A program made the translations under genes and the position numbers. Positions 1 to 9,306 of a stretch of 64,000 nucleotides of DNA are shown in pieces (position 1 is the first letter of the stretch; the number at the start of each line of letters is the position of its first letter). The DNA is from Pirellulaceae bacterium (GTDB taxonomy: Bacteria > Planctomycetota > Planctomycetia > Pirellulales > Pirellulaceae), in NCBI GenBank assembly GCA_023382975.1, contig JAHDXO010000006.1, forward strand, positions 104,645 to 168,644. The letters run 5' to 3'. The notes below the pieces were generated by a model. It made no database searches and was not told the origin of the DNA. It saw only the letters and a program-made list of their open reading frames with translations.

Positions 1-2763
1 CAAACCGGCTCGCTGACCGCGTTCGGCCGGCCGTGCCTGGGCCACGTAGTCGGGCGCCTGTTCGGCGGTCGCCAGGGATCGGGCGATCAAAGCCATCAGC
101 CGCGCAATCTTCGCTGTCCCTTCGTAATTCAATGTGTCGGGGGTATCGCGAGGCGTGTGGTACTCGCTGTGCGAGCCGGTGAAAGCTGACAGAATGGGCA
201 CGCCGCGCACGTAGAACGAACTGGCGTCCGTGGGCAGATAGCTGTCTTCCTGGAGCGTGACCGGCAAACCGACGGGCGCATTGGCGCGTTCGATCAATCC
301 CGGCCAGGCGCTGGACGAGCCGATGCCTTGCAGGATGAGCCGCTTGTCGAGTCGCCCGACCATGTCCAGGTTCAAACACGCGGGGATGTGCGGGTACAGC
401 GAGTCGCTGGCCGATCCGTGCGCCGCGCTGGTCGGTGTCGAACGGTTCTTGACAAAATGGCTCGATCCGATCAATCCGAGTTCCTCGCCGGACCAGGCGG
501 CGAACAGCACGTCGCGCTCGGCGGGCCACTTGCCGGCGGCTTTCAGTCGGCTTGCGTACGCGGCGATCTCCAACAAGGCCGCGACGCCCGAGGCGTTGTC
601 GTCGGCCCCGAAGTGGATCTCCTGCCGCTCGTCGTCGCGAGCCAGCGAAGAACTGGTCGGGCCCTTGCCCAAGTGATCGACGTGGGCTCCGATCACGATC
701 GACTGGGCGGTCGGTTGGTCGCCCGCAGCCAGACGAGCCAGTACGTTGCGGCCGGCTCGTTTGGTCTGTTCGATGTCGATTTCCGCGGAGACTTCCACAC
801 CGGTCACCACGAATCCCATCATCGGCTCGCCGGTATCCAAGGCGTCCTGCAGCGTCTTCAGCGACTTGTCGGCGGCGGCGAGCCACCCCTCGGCGACTTG
901 ATTGGTCACGCTGATCACCGGCACTCCGGTACCCGCCAACGAACCGTCGAATCCCAACGGGATCAGCGGTTGCCGGGCTTGGGAATTCGGACCGTTCACC
1001 AGGATCAGGCCCCGCGCGCCCTTGTCGCGAGCGACCATCGCCTTGTACCGCAGACTGGCATAGCGGGACAGATGCTGACGGCGTTCAGGGGCAACCTGCT
1101 CGGGCAGGAAACGATACGCCAACACCCATTTGTCTTGCACGTCCAGATGCACGAACGAATCGTACTGCGGCATCGCTTCCTCGGCCGGAGCGACGATTCC
1201 ATAGCCTGCGAAGACGACCGGCCCGGCCTCGATGTCGCCTGTCTGCGAGAACGACACGGGGATCCAATCGGTTTGCAACTTGTATTGTCGATCCGCCGCA
1301 TGCAATTGATTCTTGTCACCCAACGCAACGCCGGACGTGAACGGAAAACTCTGAAAGAACGTGCCGTCATCGCCGGCCGGTTGGAGTCCCAGGTAGTCGA
1401 GATACGCAGCCACGTAAGCCGTGGCCATTTGTTCGCCTTGCGTGCCCGTCAAGCGGCCTTCGAGTTCGGGGCGGCACAGATAGTCGACGTGCCGCATGAT
1501 GTCCACAGGCGAAAATTGAGCGGTTGTCTGACGGGACGCGATCTGCGCCGCTTCGACCGCGTCCTTCGCCGCGTCGGCCGTCGCCGCACCGGCCGGGCCG
1601 AGCCCTAGCAATCGTCGGGCTTCCTCGTGGTTCCAACTCGCCAGGAACAACTGGGATTGTTTCGAGGCGGTTCGGTTCGAGGTCCAGGTCAACTGCTTGC
1701 CGTCGGGACTGAAGGCGGGCAGTCCGTCGAAGCCCTGCGTGTACGTCACGCGAACCGGCGTCGATTTCGCCGCGGCGTCGACCAGGTAGAGTTCGAAGTT
1801 CGCGAATCCGTGCCGATTGGTCGTGAAGATCAGGTACTCGCTCGATGGATGGTAGAACGGCGCCCACGACATCGCGCCCATGCGCGTCAACTGCCGCGCA
1901 TCGGATCCGTCCACGTTCATCGTCCAGATTTCGGCGATCGCGCCGTCGATCGAAAATCGCCGCCAGCAGATGCGGCGGCCGTCCGGCGAAAAGAACGGGC
2001 CGCCATCGTAGCCCGGCGCGTCGGTCAGACGCCGCACGTTGCCGCCGTCGCTGTCCATCACGTAGATGTCCATCATCGAGGCCGGATCATGCGCGAAGGC
2101 GTTCCGCTCGGCCTCGGTCATCTCGCCCACGTAGGCGCGGCGGTTCGATGCAAACGCGATCAAGCGTCCGTCCGGCGACCACGATCCCTCCGCGTCGTAC
2201 CCCAGCGTGTTCGTCAGATTCTGAAACGTATCGCTGCCGAGGGGACGTCGGTAGATTTCGTAGTGTTCGTCATAGTCCCAGGTGTATCGCCGTTGCTGAC
2301 CCGATTCACGCAACTCGAACTCTTCCTGCTGCTTCTCCCGAGCGCGCGGGTCGTCGTGCGTCGACGCGAACAGCACCTGCTGGCCATCGGGATGAATCCA
2401 GCCGCAAGTCGTCTTTCCGTTTCCGGGCGAGACACGTTCGACGTCGCCTGTGTCAAAATCCATCAAATAGATTTGGAAGAACGGATTGTCGCCTTCCCGT
2501 TCGCTCTGGAAGACCATCCGGAGACCATCGCGGCTGAAATATCCCTCCCCGGCGCGGCGACCCTCGAAAGTCAGTTGCCGCGTGTCCGACACCAGGACGG
2601 CTTCGTTCGCGGCCGCGGCCGGCGGATCGCTGACCGCGATGTCCGGTTCGGACGGCGCGGTCGCGTGCGGTTGGGCCAGCACGGCAGAGTATCCCGAGAA
2701 CCACACGAGCGAAAAGAGGCAAATTCCAAGGCCGATCTGCAAGCGGCTGGTTCCGATTCTCAT
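1..2763 (-). CDS. Exported M28 zinc peptidase with N-terminal beta-propeller (3' end cut by window)
   Basis: An aminopeptidase-type metallopeptidase, probably periplasmic; 921 codons are visible and the C-terminus lies beyond base 1. The start ATG at 2763 opens a clear signal peptide (hydrophobic residues about 8-28). Residues about 60-400 read as TolB/WD40-like PD40 propeller repeats (for example FSRDGLRMVFQSEREGDNPF). A PA-like segment with SLAGTGVPVISVTNQVAEGW follows. The M28 core has IVIGAHVDHLG (about residue 690), HFGADDNASGV (about 715) and WSGEELGLIG (about 757), which supply the zinc ligands and catalytic Glu. In M28 relatives of this build a PDZ domain often follows, but that part is missing here. 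The gene begins 6 nt after the stop of the TonB-like gene, with GGAG about 11 nt upstream, so the two are likely co-transcribed. Substrate unknown. Confidence 0.88.
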   Translation of the reverse strand, partial: MRIGTSRLQIGLGICLFSLVWFSGYSAVLAQPHATAPSEPDIAVSDPPAAAANEAVLVSDTRQLTFEGRRAGEGYFSRDGLRMVFQSEREGDNPFFQIYLMDFDTGDVERVSPGNGKTTCGWIHPDGQQVLFASTHDDPRAREKQQEEFELRESGQQRRYTWDYDEHYEIYRRPLGSDTFQNLTNTLGYDAEGSWSPDGRLIAFASNRRAYVGEMTEAERNAFAHDPASMMDIYVMDSDGGNVRRLTDAPGYDGGPFFSPDGRRICWRRFSIDGAIAEIWTMNVDGSDARQLTRMGAMSWAPFYHPSSEYLIFTTNRHGFANFELYLVDAAAKSTPVRVTYTQGFDGLPAFSPDGKQLTWTSNRTASKQSQLFLASWNHEEARRLLGLGPAGAATADAAKDAVEAAQIASRQTTAQFSPVDIMRHVDYLCRPELEGRLTGTQGEQMATAYVAAYLDYLGLQPAGDDGTFFQSFPFTSGVALGDKNQLHAADRQYKLQTDWIPVSFSQTGDIEAGPVVFAGYGIVAPAEEAMPQYDSFVHLDVQDKWVLAYRFLPEQVAPERRQHLSRYASLRYKAMVARDKGARGLILVNGPNSQARQPLIPLGFDGSLAGTGVPVISVTNQVAEGWLAAADKSLKTLQDALDTGEPMMGFVVTGVEVSAEIDIEQTKRAGRNVLARLAAGDQPTAQSIVIGAHVDHLGKGPTSSSLARDDERQEIHFGADDNASGVAALLEIAAYASRLKAAGKWPAERDVLFAAWSGEELGLIGSSHFVKNRSTPTSAAHGSASDSLYPHIPACLNLDMVGRLDKRLILQGIGSSSAWPGLIERANAPVGLPVTLQEDSYLPTDASSFYVRGVPILSAFTGSHSEYHTPRDTPDTLNYEGTAKIARLMALIARSLATAEQAPDYVAQARPAERGQRAGL

Positions 2764-2769
2764 GAGCAA

Positions 2770-3579
2770 TTAGTCTCCGGGGCGGATTCTGAAGCGAATG
2801 GGGACGACGACCGTCTCTTCGATGGGAATTCCTCCGCGACGGGCGGGCGAGAAAACCCAGGTCTGGACCGTGCGGAGCGCCGATTCATCCATCTCCGCGT
2901 AACCCGACGACGAATATACCTTGGCCGATGCGACTCGCCCATCCCGTCGGATCGTCACCAGCAGCCGGACCACGCCTTCGATCCGTCGCAACAGGAGTTC
3001 TTCGGGATAATCGGGCAGCGGTCGAGTGACGAAAGCGGGCGGCACCTCGGCGCCCGAGGATTCCAGCGAGACGACCGTCTCCGGTATGTCGATTGTGGAA
3101 TCCTCCAGCCGGACAGCCGGCTTCGTTGGACGGCGCGGAACCATTCGTTCGTCGCTCGGCGGGCTTGGCAGAGCATGCACGAACTGATTCGCTGCTGCCA
3201 GCGCGGGTGGTTGCGGCTGGGGTGGCTGCGTAACCGACGGCGGCTCAACGCCCTCGATCGAAGACTCGAACGGAACTGCGTCCCGCTGACCATCCCGGGC
3301 TAGTTCAATTTCCGAAGGGCTGGCGTCCGACGTCGGCACGGGCTCGTAGCGGTCGATCGGCTCTGGCTCGATCGGCTCGAAGTCCGCGAGGGATACGGGC
3401 GGCGGCTGTGCGATCCATTGCACAGCGACTGAAGTATGGCCGCTCTCCACTTGGTCCAACCGCGGCCCTTCGGTGGACGGCGAACCGAACCATCCCAACG
3501 AAGCGTGCCCCGCCAGACTGGCAGCCAGCGTCAGCAGGAACAGCGAATTGGAAGCAAGAAAACGTCTGACCGAGTCCAT
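2770..3579 (-). CDS. TonB-family energy-transducer-like protein
   Basis: A 269-residue protein with one N-terminal membrane anchor (FLLTLAASLAGHASLGWF, about residues 12-30), a long Pro/Glu-rich periplasmic spacer, and a C-terminal TonB-like domain containing RPLPDYPEELLLRR, EGVVRLLVTIRRDGRVASAK and a final VPIRFRIRPGD. TonB proteins pass proton-motive force to outer-membrane transporters through ExbB/ExbD; neither partner nor a receptor is present here. The ATG at 3579 (MDSVRRF) is preferred over an in-frame TTG 30 nt upstream. No strong ribosome site precedes either. Its tight spacing to the downstream M28 peptidase gene suggests an operon, so a secretion or surface-assembly role separate from classical TonB transport is possible. 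Confidence 0.8.
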   Translation of the reverse strand: MDSVRRFLASNSLFLLTLAASLAGHASLGWFGSPSTEGPRLDQVESGHTSVAVQWIAQPPPVSLADFEPIEPEPIDRYEPVPTSDASPSEIELARDGQRDAVPFESSIEGVEPPSVTQPPQPQPPALAAANQFVHALPSPPSDERMVPRRPTKPAVRLEDSTIDIPETVVSLESSGAEVPPAFVTRPLPDYPEELLLRRIEGVVRLLVTIRRDGRVASAKVYSSSGYAEMDESALRTVQTWVFSPARRGGIPIEETVVVPIRFRIRPGD

Positions 3580-3657
3580 AACATGTAGTCCGGCGAACAC
3601 CTCGTACAAAGATCGTCTGGGGATTCCTCGATTCGACCGCGGTCGAAGATCTCCGAT

Positions 3658-5139
3658 CTACTTCGGCCGTTGGGCAACTCGGCCATTGGGCTTGCGGGGA
3701 TTGTGGTCCGGGTTCGCGATCGGAAATCGAGCACCTACCTGACGTTGCCAAGCCCGCAGTTCGTCGCGTAACGCCGCGGCACGGGTGGGTTCCGTTTCCG
3801 CCAGATTCTCTTGCTCGCCCAAATCGCTGGCCAGGTTGTACAGTTCGATGCGGTCATTCTCGAACCACTGGACCAATTTCCAGTCGCCTCGGCGGATTGC
3901 GGCCGACGGCGCCCCGCCCTGGTTTCCGTAGTGCGGATAGTGCCAGAACAACGCACGCTCGGGCAAATCGCCGCCGCGCAGCAGCGGCAGCAGGCTGACG
4001 CCGTCAAGTACTTGGCCCGGCTCGGGCTTGGAGCCGACCGCGTCCAGCAGCGTCGGGAAAAAGTCCGGGCTGCTCACCGCCGTATCGATCACGTTGCCGG
4101 CCTTGACAACCGCTGGCCAGCGGACCAGCAGAGGCTCGCGGATTCCGCCCTCGTACATCCAGCCCTTTCCGGCCCGCAAAGGCAGATTTGAGGTCGGCCA
4201 GCCTTCGCTGGTCGAGAGTCCCCCGTTGTCGCTGGTGAAGATCACCAGCGTGTTCTCGGCCAAGCCGAGTTCATCCAGCTTGGCAAGCACGCGACCGACC
4301 GCCAAGTCCATCGCCTCGACCATCCCCGCATAGACAGCGTGTTCCTGTACCAGCCGAACCTCGCGAGTCCCCTCGTCACCCCACTTCGCTTCGAGGCCCA
4401 AACGCTTGCGCTTTTCCTCGTACTTCAACCGCAGATCCTCGCGGGCCATCAGCGGCGTGTGGACCGAGTAGAAGGATAGATAGGCGAAGAACGGTCGGTC
4501 CTTGTTCGTTTCGATGAACTTCGCCGTCTCGGCCGCCAGTCGGTCGGGCAGATGCTCGCCGTCCGGCCCATCGGGCAGACGGGGATTGCCGTAGGGCGAG
4601 AAATACCGCTTTCCGCCGTACGGGCCACCGCGGTCGATGCCGCCCATGTTGATGTCAAACCCTTGATTCTCCGGCCACCAACCTTCGGGCCCCAGATGCC
4701 ACTTGCCCGCAAAAAAAGTGGCGTAACCGGCGGCCTTCATCGCCTTGGCCAGAGTCGGCGTCTCCAACGCAAGCCGATCCGTGTACGGCGCCGGCAGCAG
4801 CAGGGTGTTGCGTTTCCAACCTTCGGGCTTGGTCGGTGCTCCGATGTAGTCCGTGATCCCCGTCCGCTGCGGCCATTGCCCGGTCATGATGCTGGCGCGG
4901 GTCGGCGAGCAGACGGGACAAGCAGCGTAGGCGTCCGTAAACCTGGCGCCTTGCTGTGCCAGCGAGTCGAGGTGCGGCGTCTCGTAGAACGTGCTGCCGT
5001 AGCACCCGAGATCGCGTTGGCCGAGATCGTCGGCAAGCATGAAAACCACATTCGGCCCGGCCGGTCGCGAAGAATCGGCAGCCAACAACGTTCCGTGCAG
5101 GAGCCCCAGCGATGCAATGACTAGCACGAGAAGTTTCAT
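3658..5139 (-). CDS. Exported type I sulfatase
   Basis: Hydrolyses sulfate esters, probably in the periplasm or at the surface. The 493-residue protein has a signal peptide (MKLLVLVIASLGLLHGTLLA). Early metal ligands are in VVFMLADDLGQRDLGCYGS, and the CSPTR motif at residues 77-81 supplies the cysteine converted to formylglycine. Later sulfatase signatures are KWHLG and FTSDNGG. Length is typical for the family. Two adjacent ATG codons (5142 and 5139) follow an AAAGGAGG ribosome site; the second has the better spacing and is chosen. It is a single-gene unit upstream of the TonB/M28 pair. Substrate cannot be told from sequence; carrageenan, heparinoid and other sulfated glycan classes all remain possible. 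Confidence 0.93.
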   Translation of the reverse strand: MKLLVLVIASLGLLHGTLLAADSSRPAGPNVVFMLADDLGQRDLGCYGSTFYETPHLDSLAQQGARFTDAYAACPVCSPTRASIMTGQWPQRTGITDYIGAPTKPEGWKRNTLLLPAPYTDRLALETPTLAKAMKAAGYATFFAGKWHLGPEGWWPENQGFDINMGGIDRGGPYGGKRYFSPYGNPRLPDGPDGEHLPDRLAAETAKFIETNKDRPFFAYLSFYSVHTPLMAREDLRLKYEEKRKRLGLEAKWGDEGTREVRLVQEHAVYAGMVEAMDLAVGRVLAKLDELGLAENTLVIFTSDNGGLSTSEGWPTSNLPLRAGKGWMYEGGIREPLLVRWPAVVKAGNVIDTAVSSPDFFPTLLDAVGSKPEPGQVLDGVSLLPLLRGGDLPERALFWHYPHYGNQGGAPSAAIRRGDWKLVQWFENDRIELYNLASDLGEQENLAETEPTRAAALRDELRAWQRQVGARFPIANPDHNPRKPNGRVAQRPK

Positions 5140-5342
5140 CATTTCCTCCTTTTGAAAATCACAGACGATTCATGCCCCAACCAAGATCGTACTCGTGACG
5201 GCCGTGTCCCGCAAATCCTGGAACAAGCAGCGAGTTGCGCGGACCGACGCGATCAGATTCCGAGTTCGAGCAGCAACCGACCAGAACGTGGCCGCAGTCC
5301 TTACTCGCGCACATGCAGCATGAGAGGATGCGCCCGTTTCCA

Positions 5343-6914
5343 TCAGGCGCACCAGGGACGCTGCCTCACGAGGTTGTCGGTCAGGACACTCAGGGCGAGA
5401 TTGGCGTCTTCGACGACTTGGAAGTCGTACATGCCGATGCACACAAAGTCCGCGCCGTTCTCGAAGGCATACTTGAAGCCGACTTTGGGATGGATCGATC
5501 CGGCCGCCAAGATCTTGAAGGCGATCCAAGGCTGCGGCAGGTTCTTCATGTACGCGATCGTCTCGTCCGGCTCTTCACACCAGATGTTGTCGTGCTGCTG
5601 GTCCGTCCGGGCCGACCAGTAGTTGTGGTGATGCAACGTCTTCATCCAGAAGTCCGGGTCGAACCCGTGTTCCACGCACCCGACGATCGTTTGCAGGTAG
5701 TGGGCGCCGATCCCGGCGGGCAGGCCGGCCGCGCGCATGCGGTCGAGGCCCTTGGCGATCAAGTCGAACTGCCCCTGGCTGACGTACGTGTCCGCCGCGG
5801 CTCCCTGCACGTAGGCTGCGCAAGCGCCGTGGTCGATCGAGTAGGCGACATTGTCCAGAAATTCCCGTTCGTCCTTGCCCTTGCACTGCGCGACGAACTG
5901 AATCTTGCCGCCGCCGTTCTCCCAGTAGTCGACGATCATCGGTGCCAAAATCGGATTGGTGATGACCGTATTGATGCCGCAGGCCTCGGCCAGACGAAAC
6001 GTCGCAAAGACTTTTTCGCGGTCGTGATATGCCCGGATCAATTTGGACACATAGATCAGATCGCGGGCATGAGCAAAGCCGTTCATCAAATTGCCGCCCA
6101 TCATGACCCGACTAAGCTGAACCTGCTTGATCTTGGCGCTCGGGACTTGGCCCTTCAGTTGATCGAGCGAGCCCCAGTCGACTTTCATGGAAGCGCCCGA
6201 CATCGCGTCGGCGGCGCTGGCCAGTTGCTTCTCCTCCTCGCTCTCGTAGCCGCGTTTCTTCAGGACGGCCATCACGAACGCGCCGAAAAACGGAACGCTG
6301 ACCAAACCAGCCAGCGCCTGGCGGCGGGCCAGTGTCTCGGGATCGCGAGCCGAAACCGGCTCGCTGTGCTCCGCTTGCCAGTTGCTGCGCCACCGTGCCA
6401 CTCGCGCCAACAGGGCATTCCACGCCGGCCGCAGATACCGGTCCAGGCCCAAGCGTCCCTGGGAGAACGTCGCGACGACCAGCAGGGCCAGCATTTCGAC
6501 CAGGTTCTTGTTGACAATCAAATAGCTGCCTTCGGCCACACCGCCGGTCGCCTTGAACAGGGGCGGATGAGCCAGGTAATACAACGCCAACAACGCGATC
6601 CCCGCCACCGCCGCCATTCGCGTCGCACAGCCCAGCATCAGTGCCAGTCCGATAACCAGCAAACCCCACATGTTCACTTGGTTGGTGATCGCCAGCAGCG
6701 TCGGATTGTCGGCCAATTGATGAAACAGGCCGGCACCAATCCAACTCGCCGACCGCAGATAGCTCTCGGCCGTCCAGCTAGGGTCAACCAATTTGGCCAA
6801 CCCCTCGTAGGCAAAATGCCATCCCACCGCGATACGCAAGAGAGCCATTGTGAACAACTGGGCTCGCGTCCGATCCGGGCGCACCGCATGGGAACCAGTC
6901 GTGGCATCCGACAT
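5343..6914 (-). CDS. DoxX-like membrane domain fused to a TIM-barrel-like domain
   Basis: The first roughly 170 residues form a DoxX-type four-helix membrane domain (LRIAVGWHFAYEGLAKLVDP at the start, then GLLVIGLALMLGCATRMAAV and further helices). A linker carries ARRQALAGLVSVPFFGAF, a twin-arginine-like hydrophobic stretch. The C-terminal roughly 300 residues (from about QLSRVMMGGNLMNGFAHARD) resemble an aldo/keto-reductase or other TIM-barrel fold and include FATFRLAEACGINTVITNP and ILAAGSIHPKVGFKYAFENG. The ATG at 6914 has GGAG 9 nt upstream; a longer in-frame TTG start is less likely. DoxX proteins are linked to thiosulfate or quinone redox, but the barrel's activity is unknown. I infer a membrane-tethered periplasmic enzyme. 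Confidence 0.75.
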   Translation of the reverse strand: MSDATTGSHAVRPDRTRAQLFTMALLRIAVGWHFAYEGLAKLVDPSWTAESYLRSASWIGAGLFHQLADNPTLLAITNQVNMWGLLVIGLALMLGCATRMAAVAGIALLALYYLAHPPLFKATGGVAEGSYLIVNKNLVEMLALLVVATFSQGRLGLDRYLRPAWNALLARVARWRSNWQAEHSEPVSARDPETLARRQALAGLVSVPFFGAFVMAVLKKRGYESEEEKQLASAADAMSGASMKVDWGSLDQLKGQVPSAKIKQVQLSRVMMGGNLMNGFAHARDLIYVSKLIRAYHDREKVFATFRLAEACGINTVITNPILAPMIVDYWENGGGKIQFVAQCKGKDEREFLDNVAYSIDHGACAAYVQGAAADTYVSQGQFDLIAKGLDRMRAAGLPAGIGAHYLQTIVGCVEHGFDPDFWMKTLHHHNYWSARTDQQHDNIWCEEPDETIAYMKNLPQPWIAFKILAAGSIHPKVGFKYAFENGADFVCIGMYDFQVVEDANLALSVLTDNLVRQRPWCA

Positions 6915-7238
6915 CACCAAATTCTCCAACCAGGATAGCCTGCGAAAAAAGATCCGTGCCAGGCGAGTCGCAACGAGGGATGTAAAGAAATGGGACTGTC
7001 CCAGTTCTTCGACAGCCGCAACGGGCAGTGTCCCTTACTATACGCAAACCACGCCATCAAGACGATACGGCCGAGGCAACAAACGGGCCAAGTCGCCTGC
7101 CAAGAGCAGCTAGACAGTTATTTCTGTGGGCGTTGCCGATGGCCACATTGCCTGCAAACGTCCTGGAATGGCCGTTGCGACAAGATCGGGGGCGACGCTG
7201 GAGCAGTGCCTGAGCAGCGCGCTGATCCTCTCAAAAGT
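6915..7238. other. Intergenic region, 324 bp, no gene supported
   Basis: Lies between the start of the DoxX fusion and the stop of the TauE/SafE gene, both on the minus strand. Two short GGGACTGTCCC-like elements (6992-7002 and 7023-7034) are visible and resemble a degenerate dispersed motif. Short open frames here have no ribosome sites and no recognisable protein content. Confidence 0.5.
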
Positions 7239-8285
7239 CTACTCGCGGCAGCCGGCGAGCGGTTCGGCGGGGCGGCCGTCGGCGGCCAGGATCTTGCCCA
7301 GACGGTACAGGTAGTGGAACAGGGCGTTGAAAACCAGCAGACCGGCGATGCCCGCCAATAGTCCGATGATGCCCAGCCGTTGCCATTCCTGGTAATACGT
7401 CCAGAAGAATTGCACAAGACACAGCACGGCGACGAACACCAAGATGCGTTGGCGGCCGACCACATGGACAAAATACGAGCCCAGCGGAGCGCCGAGAGCG
7501 ACCACCGGGGCGGCGGCCAGCCAGTTGGAAAAGACGCCTGGCGAGAATTCGGTCAACAGCGACTTGGTGGCAACACCGATCAACGAGGTGTAGGCCATCA
7601 TGATCACCGACGTGGGAATCGCTACCTTCAAATCGGCATGACGCACCAGGACCAGGACCGTGTAGATCAACATGTCGACGCCTACGCCGGTGACGGAGGC
7701 CACAAACGCGCCGCCAAACAACCCGACCGCCAGCCCGCTCAGCCGATCGAACCGCCGCGACGCTCGCGCGATCCCTTTGGCCGCCGATAACTCGCGGATC
7801 TTGTACAGCGTCATGATCCCGAAACTGGCCCAAACCACGGCGAACAGCAGCTTGATGACCAGCCCGGGCACGAGCGGAGCGAAGAACACGATCCCCAAGG
7901 GCGTGCCAGCGGTCGAGCCGAGCAGGGCCCATCGCAGCATGGTGGTTTCGACCGGCAGGCGACGGCACAAGATGAAGATGCTCGCGCTGGTCATGCCGAT
8001 CGATTGGACGGCGAAGCTGAAATCGCGTCCCATCGTGGCCTCCTGCCCGAACAGCAGCACCAGCACGGGGAATCCGACGGTGCCGCCTCCCATCGGCGTC
8101 GAGCCGGCCACGAACGAACCGAACGCCATCGTCAGCGCGATGGGCCAATTGCCGGCGACTACGCTCCAGTGACCGCCCGCCGACACGACGAGCGTCCAAA
8201 CAGAGTAAAAGGCGAACAGCCAAACGATGAACGGCCAGATCCGCCGCTGCGACGATCGGCTTTCGGCTTGGTTACCCGACGACAT
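7239..8285 (-). CDS. TauE/SafE-family sulfite or sulfonate exporter-like permease
   Basis: A 348-residue polytopic inner-membrane protein. The signature GSFVAGSTPMGGGTVGFPVL at residues about 55-75 and the repeat-like second half (GLFGGAFVASVTGVGVDMLI) are typical of the TauE/SafE family, which exports sulfite, sulfoacetate or related anions. Around eight hydrophobic helices are visible. The ATG at 8285 has GGAG 8 nt upstream. It is transcribed away from the isomerase gene at 8384. Given the sulfatases nearby, a role in removing sulfur anions is plausible, but this is inference from context. Confidence 0.85.
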   Translation of the reverse strand: MSSGNQAESRSSQRRIWPFIVWLFAFYSVWTLVVSAGGHWSVVAGNWPIALTMAFGSFVAGSTPMGGGTVGFPVLVLLFGQEATMGRDFSFAVQSIGMTSASIFILCRRLPVETTMLRWALLGSTAGTPLGIVFFAPLVPGLVIKLLFAVVWASFGIMTLYKIRELSAAKGIARASRRFDRLSGLAVGLFGGAFVASVTGVGVDMLIYTVLVLVRHADLKVAIPTSVIMMAYTSLIGVATKSLLTEFSPGVFSNWLAAAPVVALGAPLGSYFVHVVGRQRILVFVAVLCLVQFFWTYYQEWQRLGIIGLLAGIAGLLVFNALFHYLYRLGKILAADGRPAEPLAGCRE

Positions 8286-8383
8286 TCAAGATTCTCCGAA
8301 ATCGCCTTCCGACAACGAATTGTGGTAGTATAGTGACCGTGCAATGTGCTTCGAAAGATCCGTACTCCGGGAGACAAATCACC

Positions 8384-9274
8384 ATGACTCGATTGACTCG
8401 ACGTGCCTTGCTGCGCACGACTGCTTGCGGGCTTGGATACCTGGCCTCGCGTCCGTGGCTCGATGCCGTGGCTGCGGACCGGCGACGCGGTACGACCGAG
8501 CCCAAGTTCCTGCTCGGCGCTTGTGACTGGTCCTTGGGCAAACGGCAGGATACTGCGGCCTTTGCCGTGGCCCGCGAAATCGGGCTGGATGGCGTCGAGG
8601 TCAGTTTCGGCGAGCCGGGCGGCAACAACGATCTGCGCGACGCCAATGTATTGGCGGCGTACCGCCAAGCGGCCGAGGACAACCGGCAGCAATTCGCTTC
8701 GCTGGCCATGGGCTTGCTGAACAGCATCCCGTATGCGTCCGATCCCAGAACCGAAGCGTGGGTGGCCGACGTCGTGGACGTGATGCCCCGGGTCGGTGTC
8801 AAGGTGTGTCTGTTGGCCTTCTTCGGCAACGGCGATATCCAGGGGAACCGCGAAAAGCAGGACGAGGTGATCCGCCGGCTGAAGCGGGTCGCTCCCCGGG
8901 CGGAGAAGGCCGGCGTGGTGCTGGGCATCGAGAGCTGGATGAACGCCGACGAACATCTGCGGATCATCGAAGCCGTGGCGTCGCCGGCCGTGCGGGTTTA
9001 CTACGATGTGGCCAACATGACCGAGCGGGGTTATGATGTACCGGGGGAAATCCGCCGGCTGGGAACCAAATACATCTGCCAGATCCACATGAAGGAAAAC
9101 GGCAATCTGCTGGGGCGCGGCAAGGTGGATTTTCCTCGCGTCAAGGAAGCCGTCGAAGAGATCGGCTACACGGGTTGGCTGATCCTCGAAGGCGCCACGG
9201 TGGGCGGCAAGTCCCTGGTGGAATGTTACCAGGAGAACCGCCGCTTCCTGCGCGATTTGTTTCGTATCGCATGA
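8384..9274 (+). CDS. Twin-arginine-exported sugar phosphate isomerase/epimerase-like TIM barrel
   Basis: A 296-residue protein. The N-terminus TRRALLRTTACGLGYLA looks like a Tat signal. The mature part is an AP-endonuclease-2/xylose-isomerase-type TIM barrel with GLDGVEVSFGEPGG, GVVLGIESW, VRVYYDVANM, CQIHMKEN and DFPRVKEAVEEIGYTGWLIL, which hold the expected Glu, Asp, His and Glu metal ligands. The family isomerises or epimerises sugars or keto-sugars. The ATG at 8384 follows GGGAG with suitable spacing. It is 32 nt upstream of a Gfo/Idh/MocA oxidoreductase in the same direction. This pairing, common in planctomycetes, suggests sequential oxidation and isomerisation of a periplasmic sugar. 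Confidence 0.85.
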   Translation: MTRLTRRALLRTTACGLGYLASRPWLDAVAADRRRGTTEPKFLLGACDWSLGKRQDTAAFAVAREIGLDGVEVSFGEPGGNNDLRDANVLAAYRQAAEDNRQQFASLAMGLLNSIPYASDPRTEAWVADVVDVMPRVGVKVCLLAFFGNGDIQGNREKQDEVIRRLKRVAPRAEKAGVVLGIESWMNADEHLRIIEAVASPAVRVYYDVANMTERGYDVPGEIRRLGTKYICQIHMKENGNLLGRGKVDFPRVKEAVEEIGYTGWLILEGATVGGKSLVECYQENRRFLRDLFRIA

Positions 9275-9306
9275 CCGACACGCAATTTCTCGACAGGAGT
9301 GAATGA

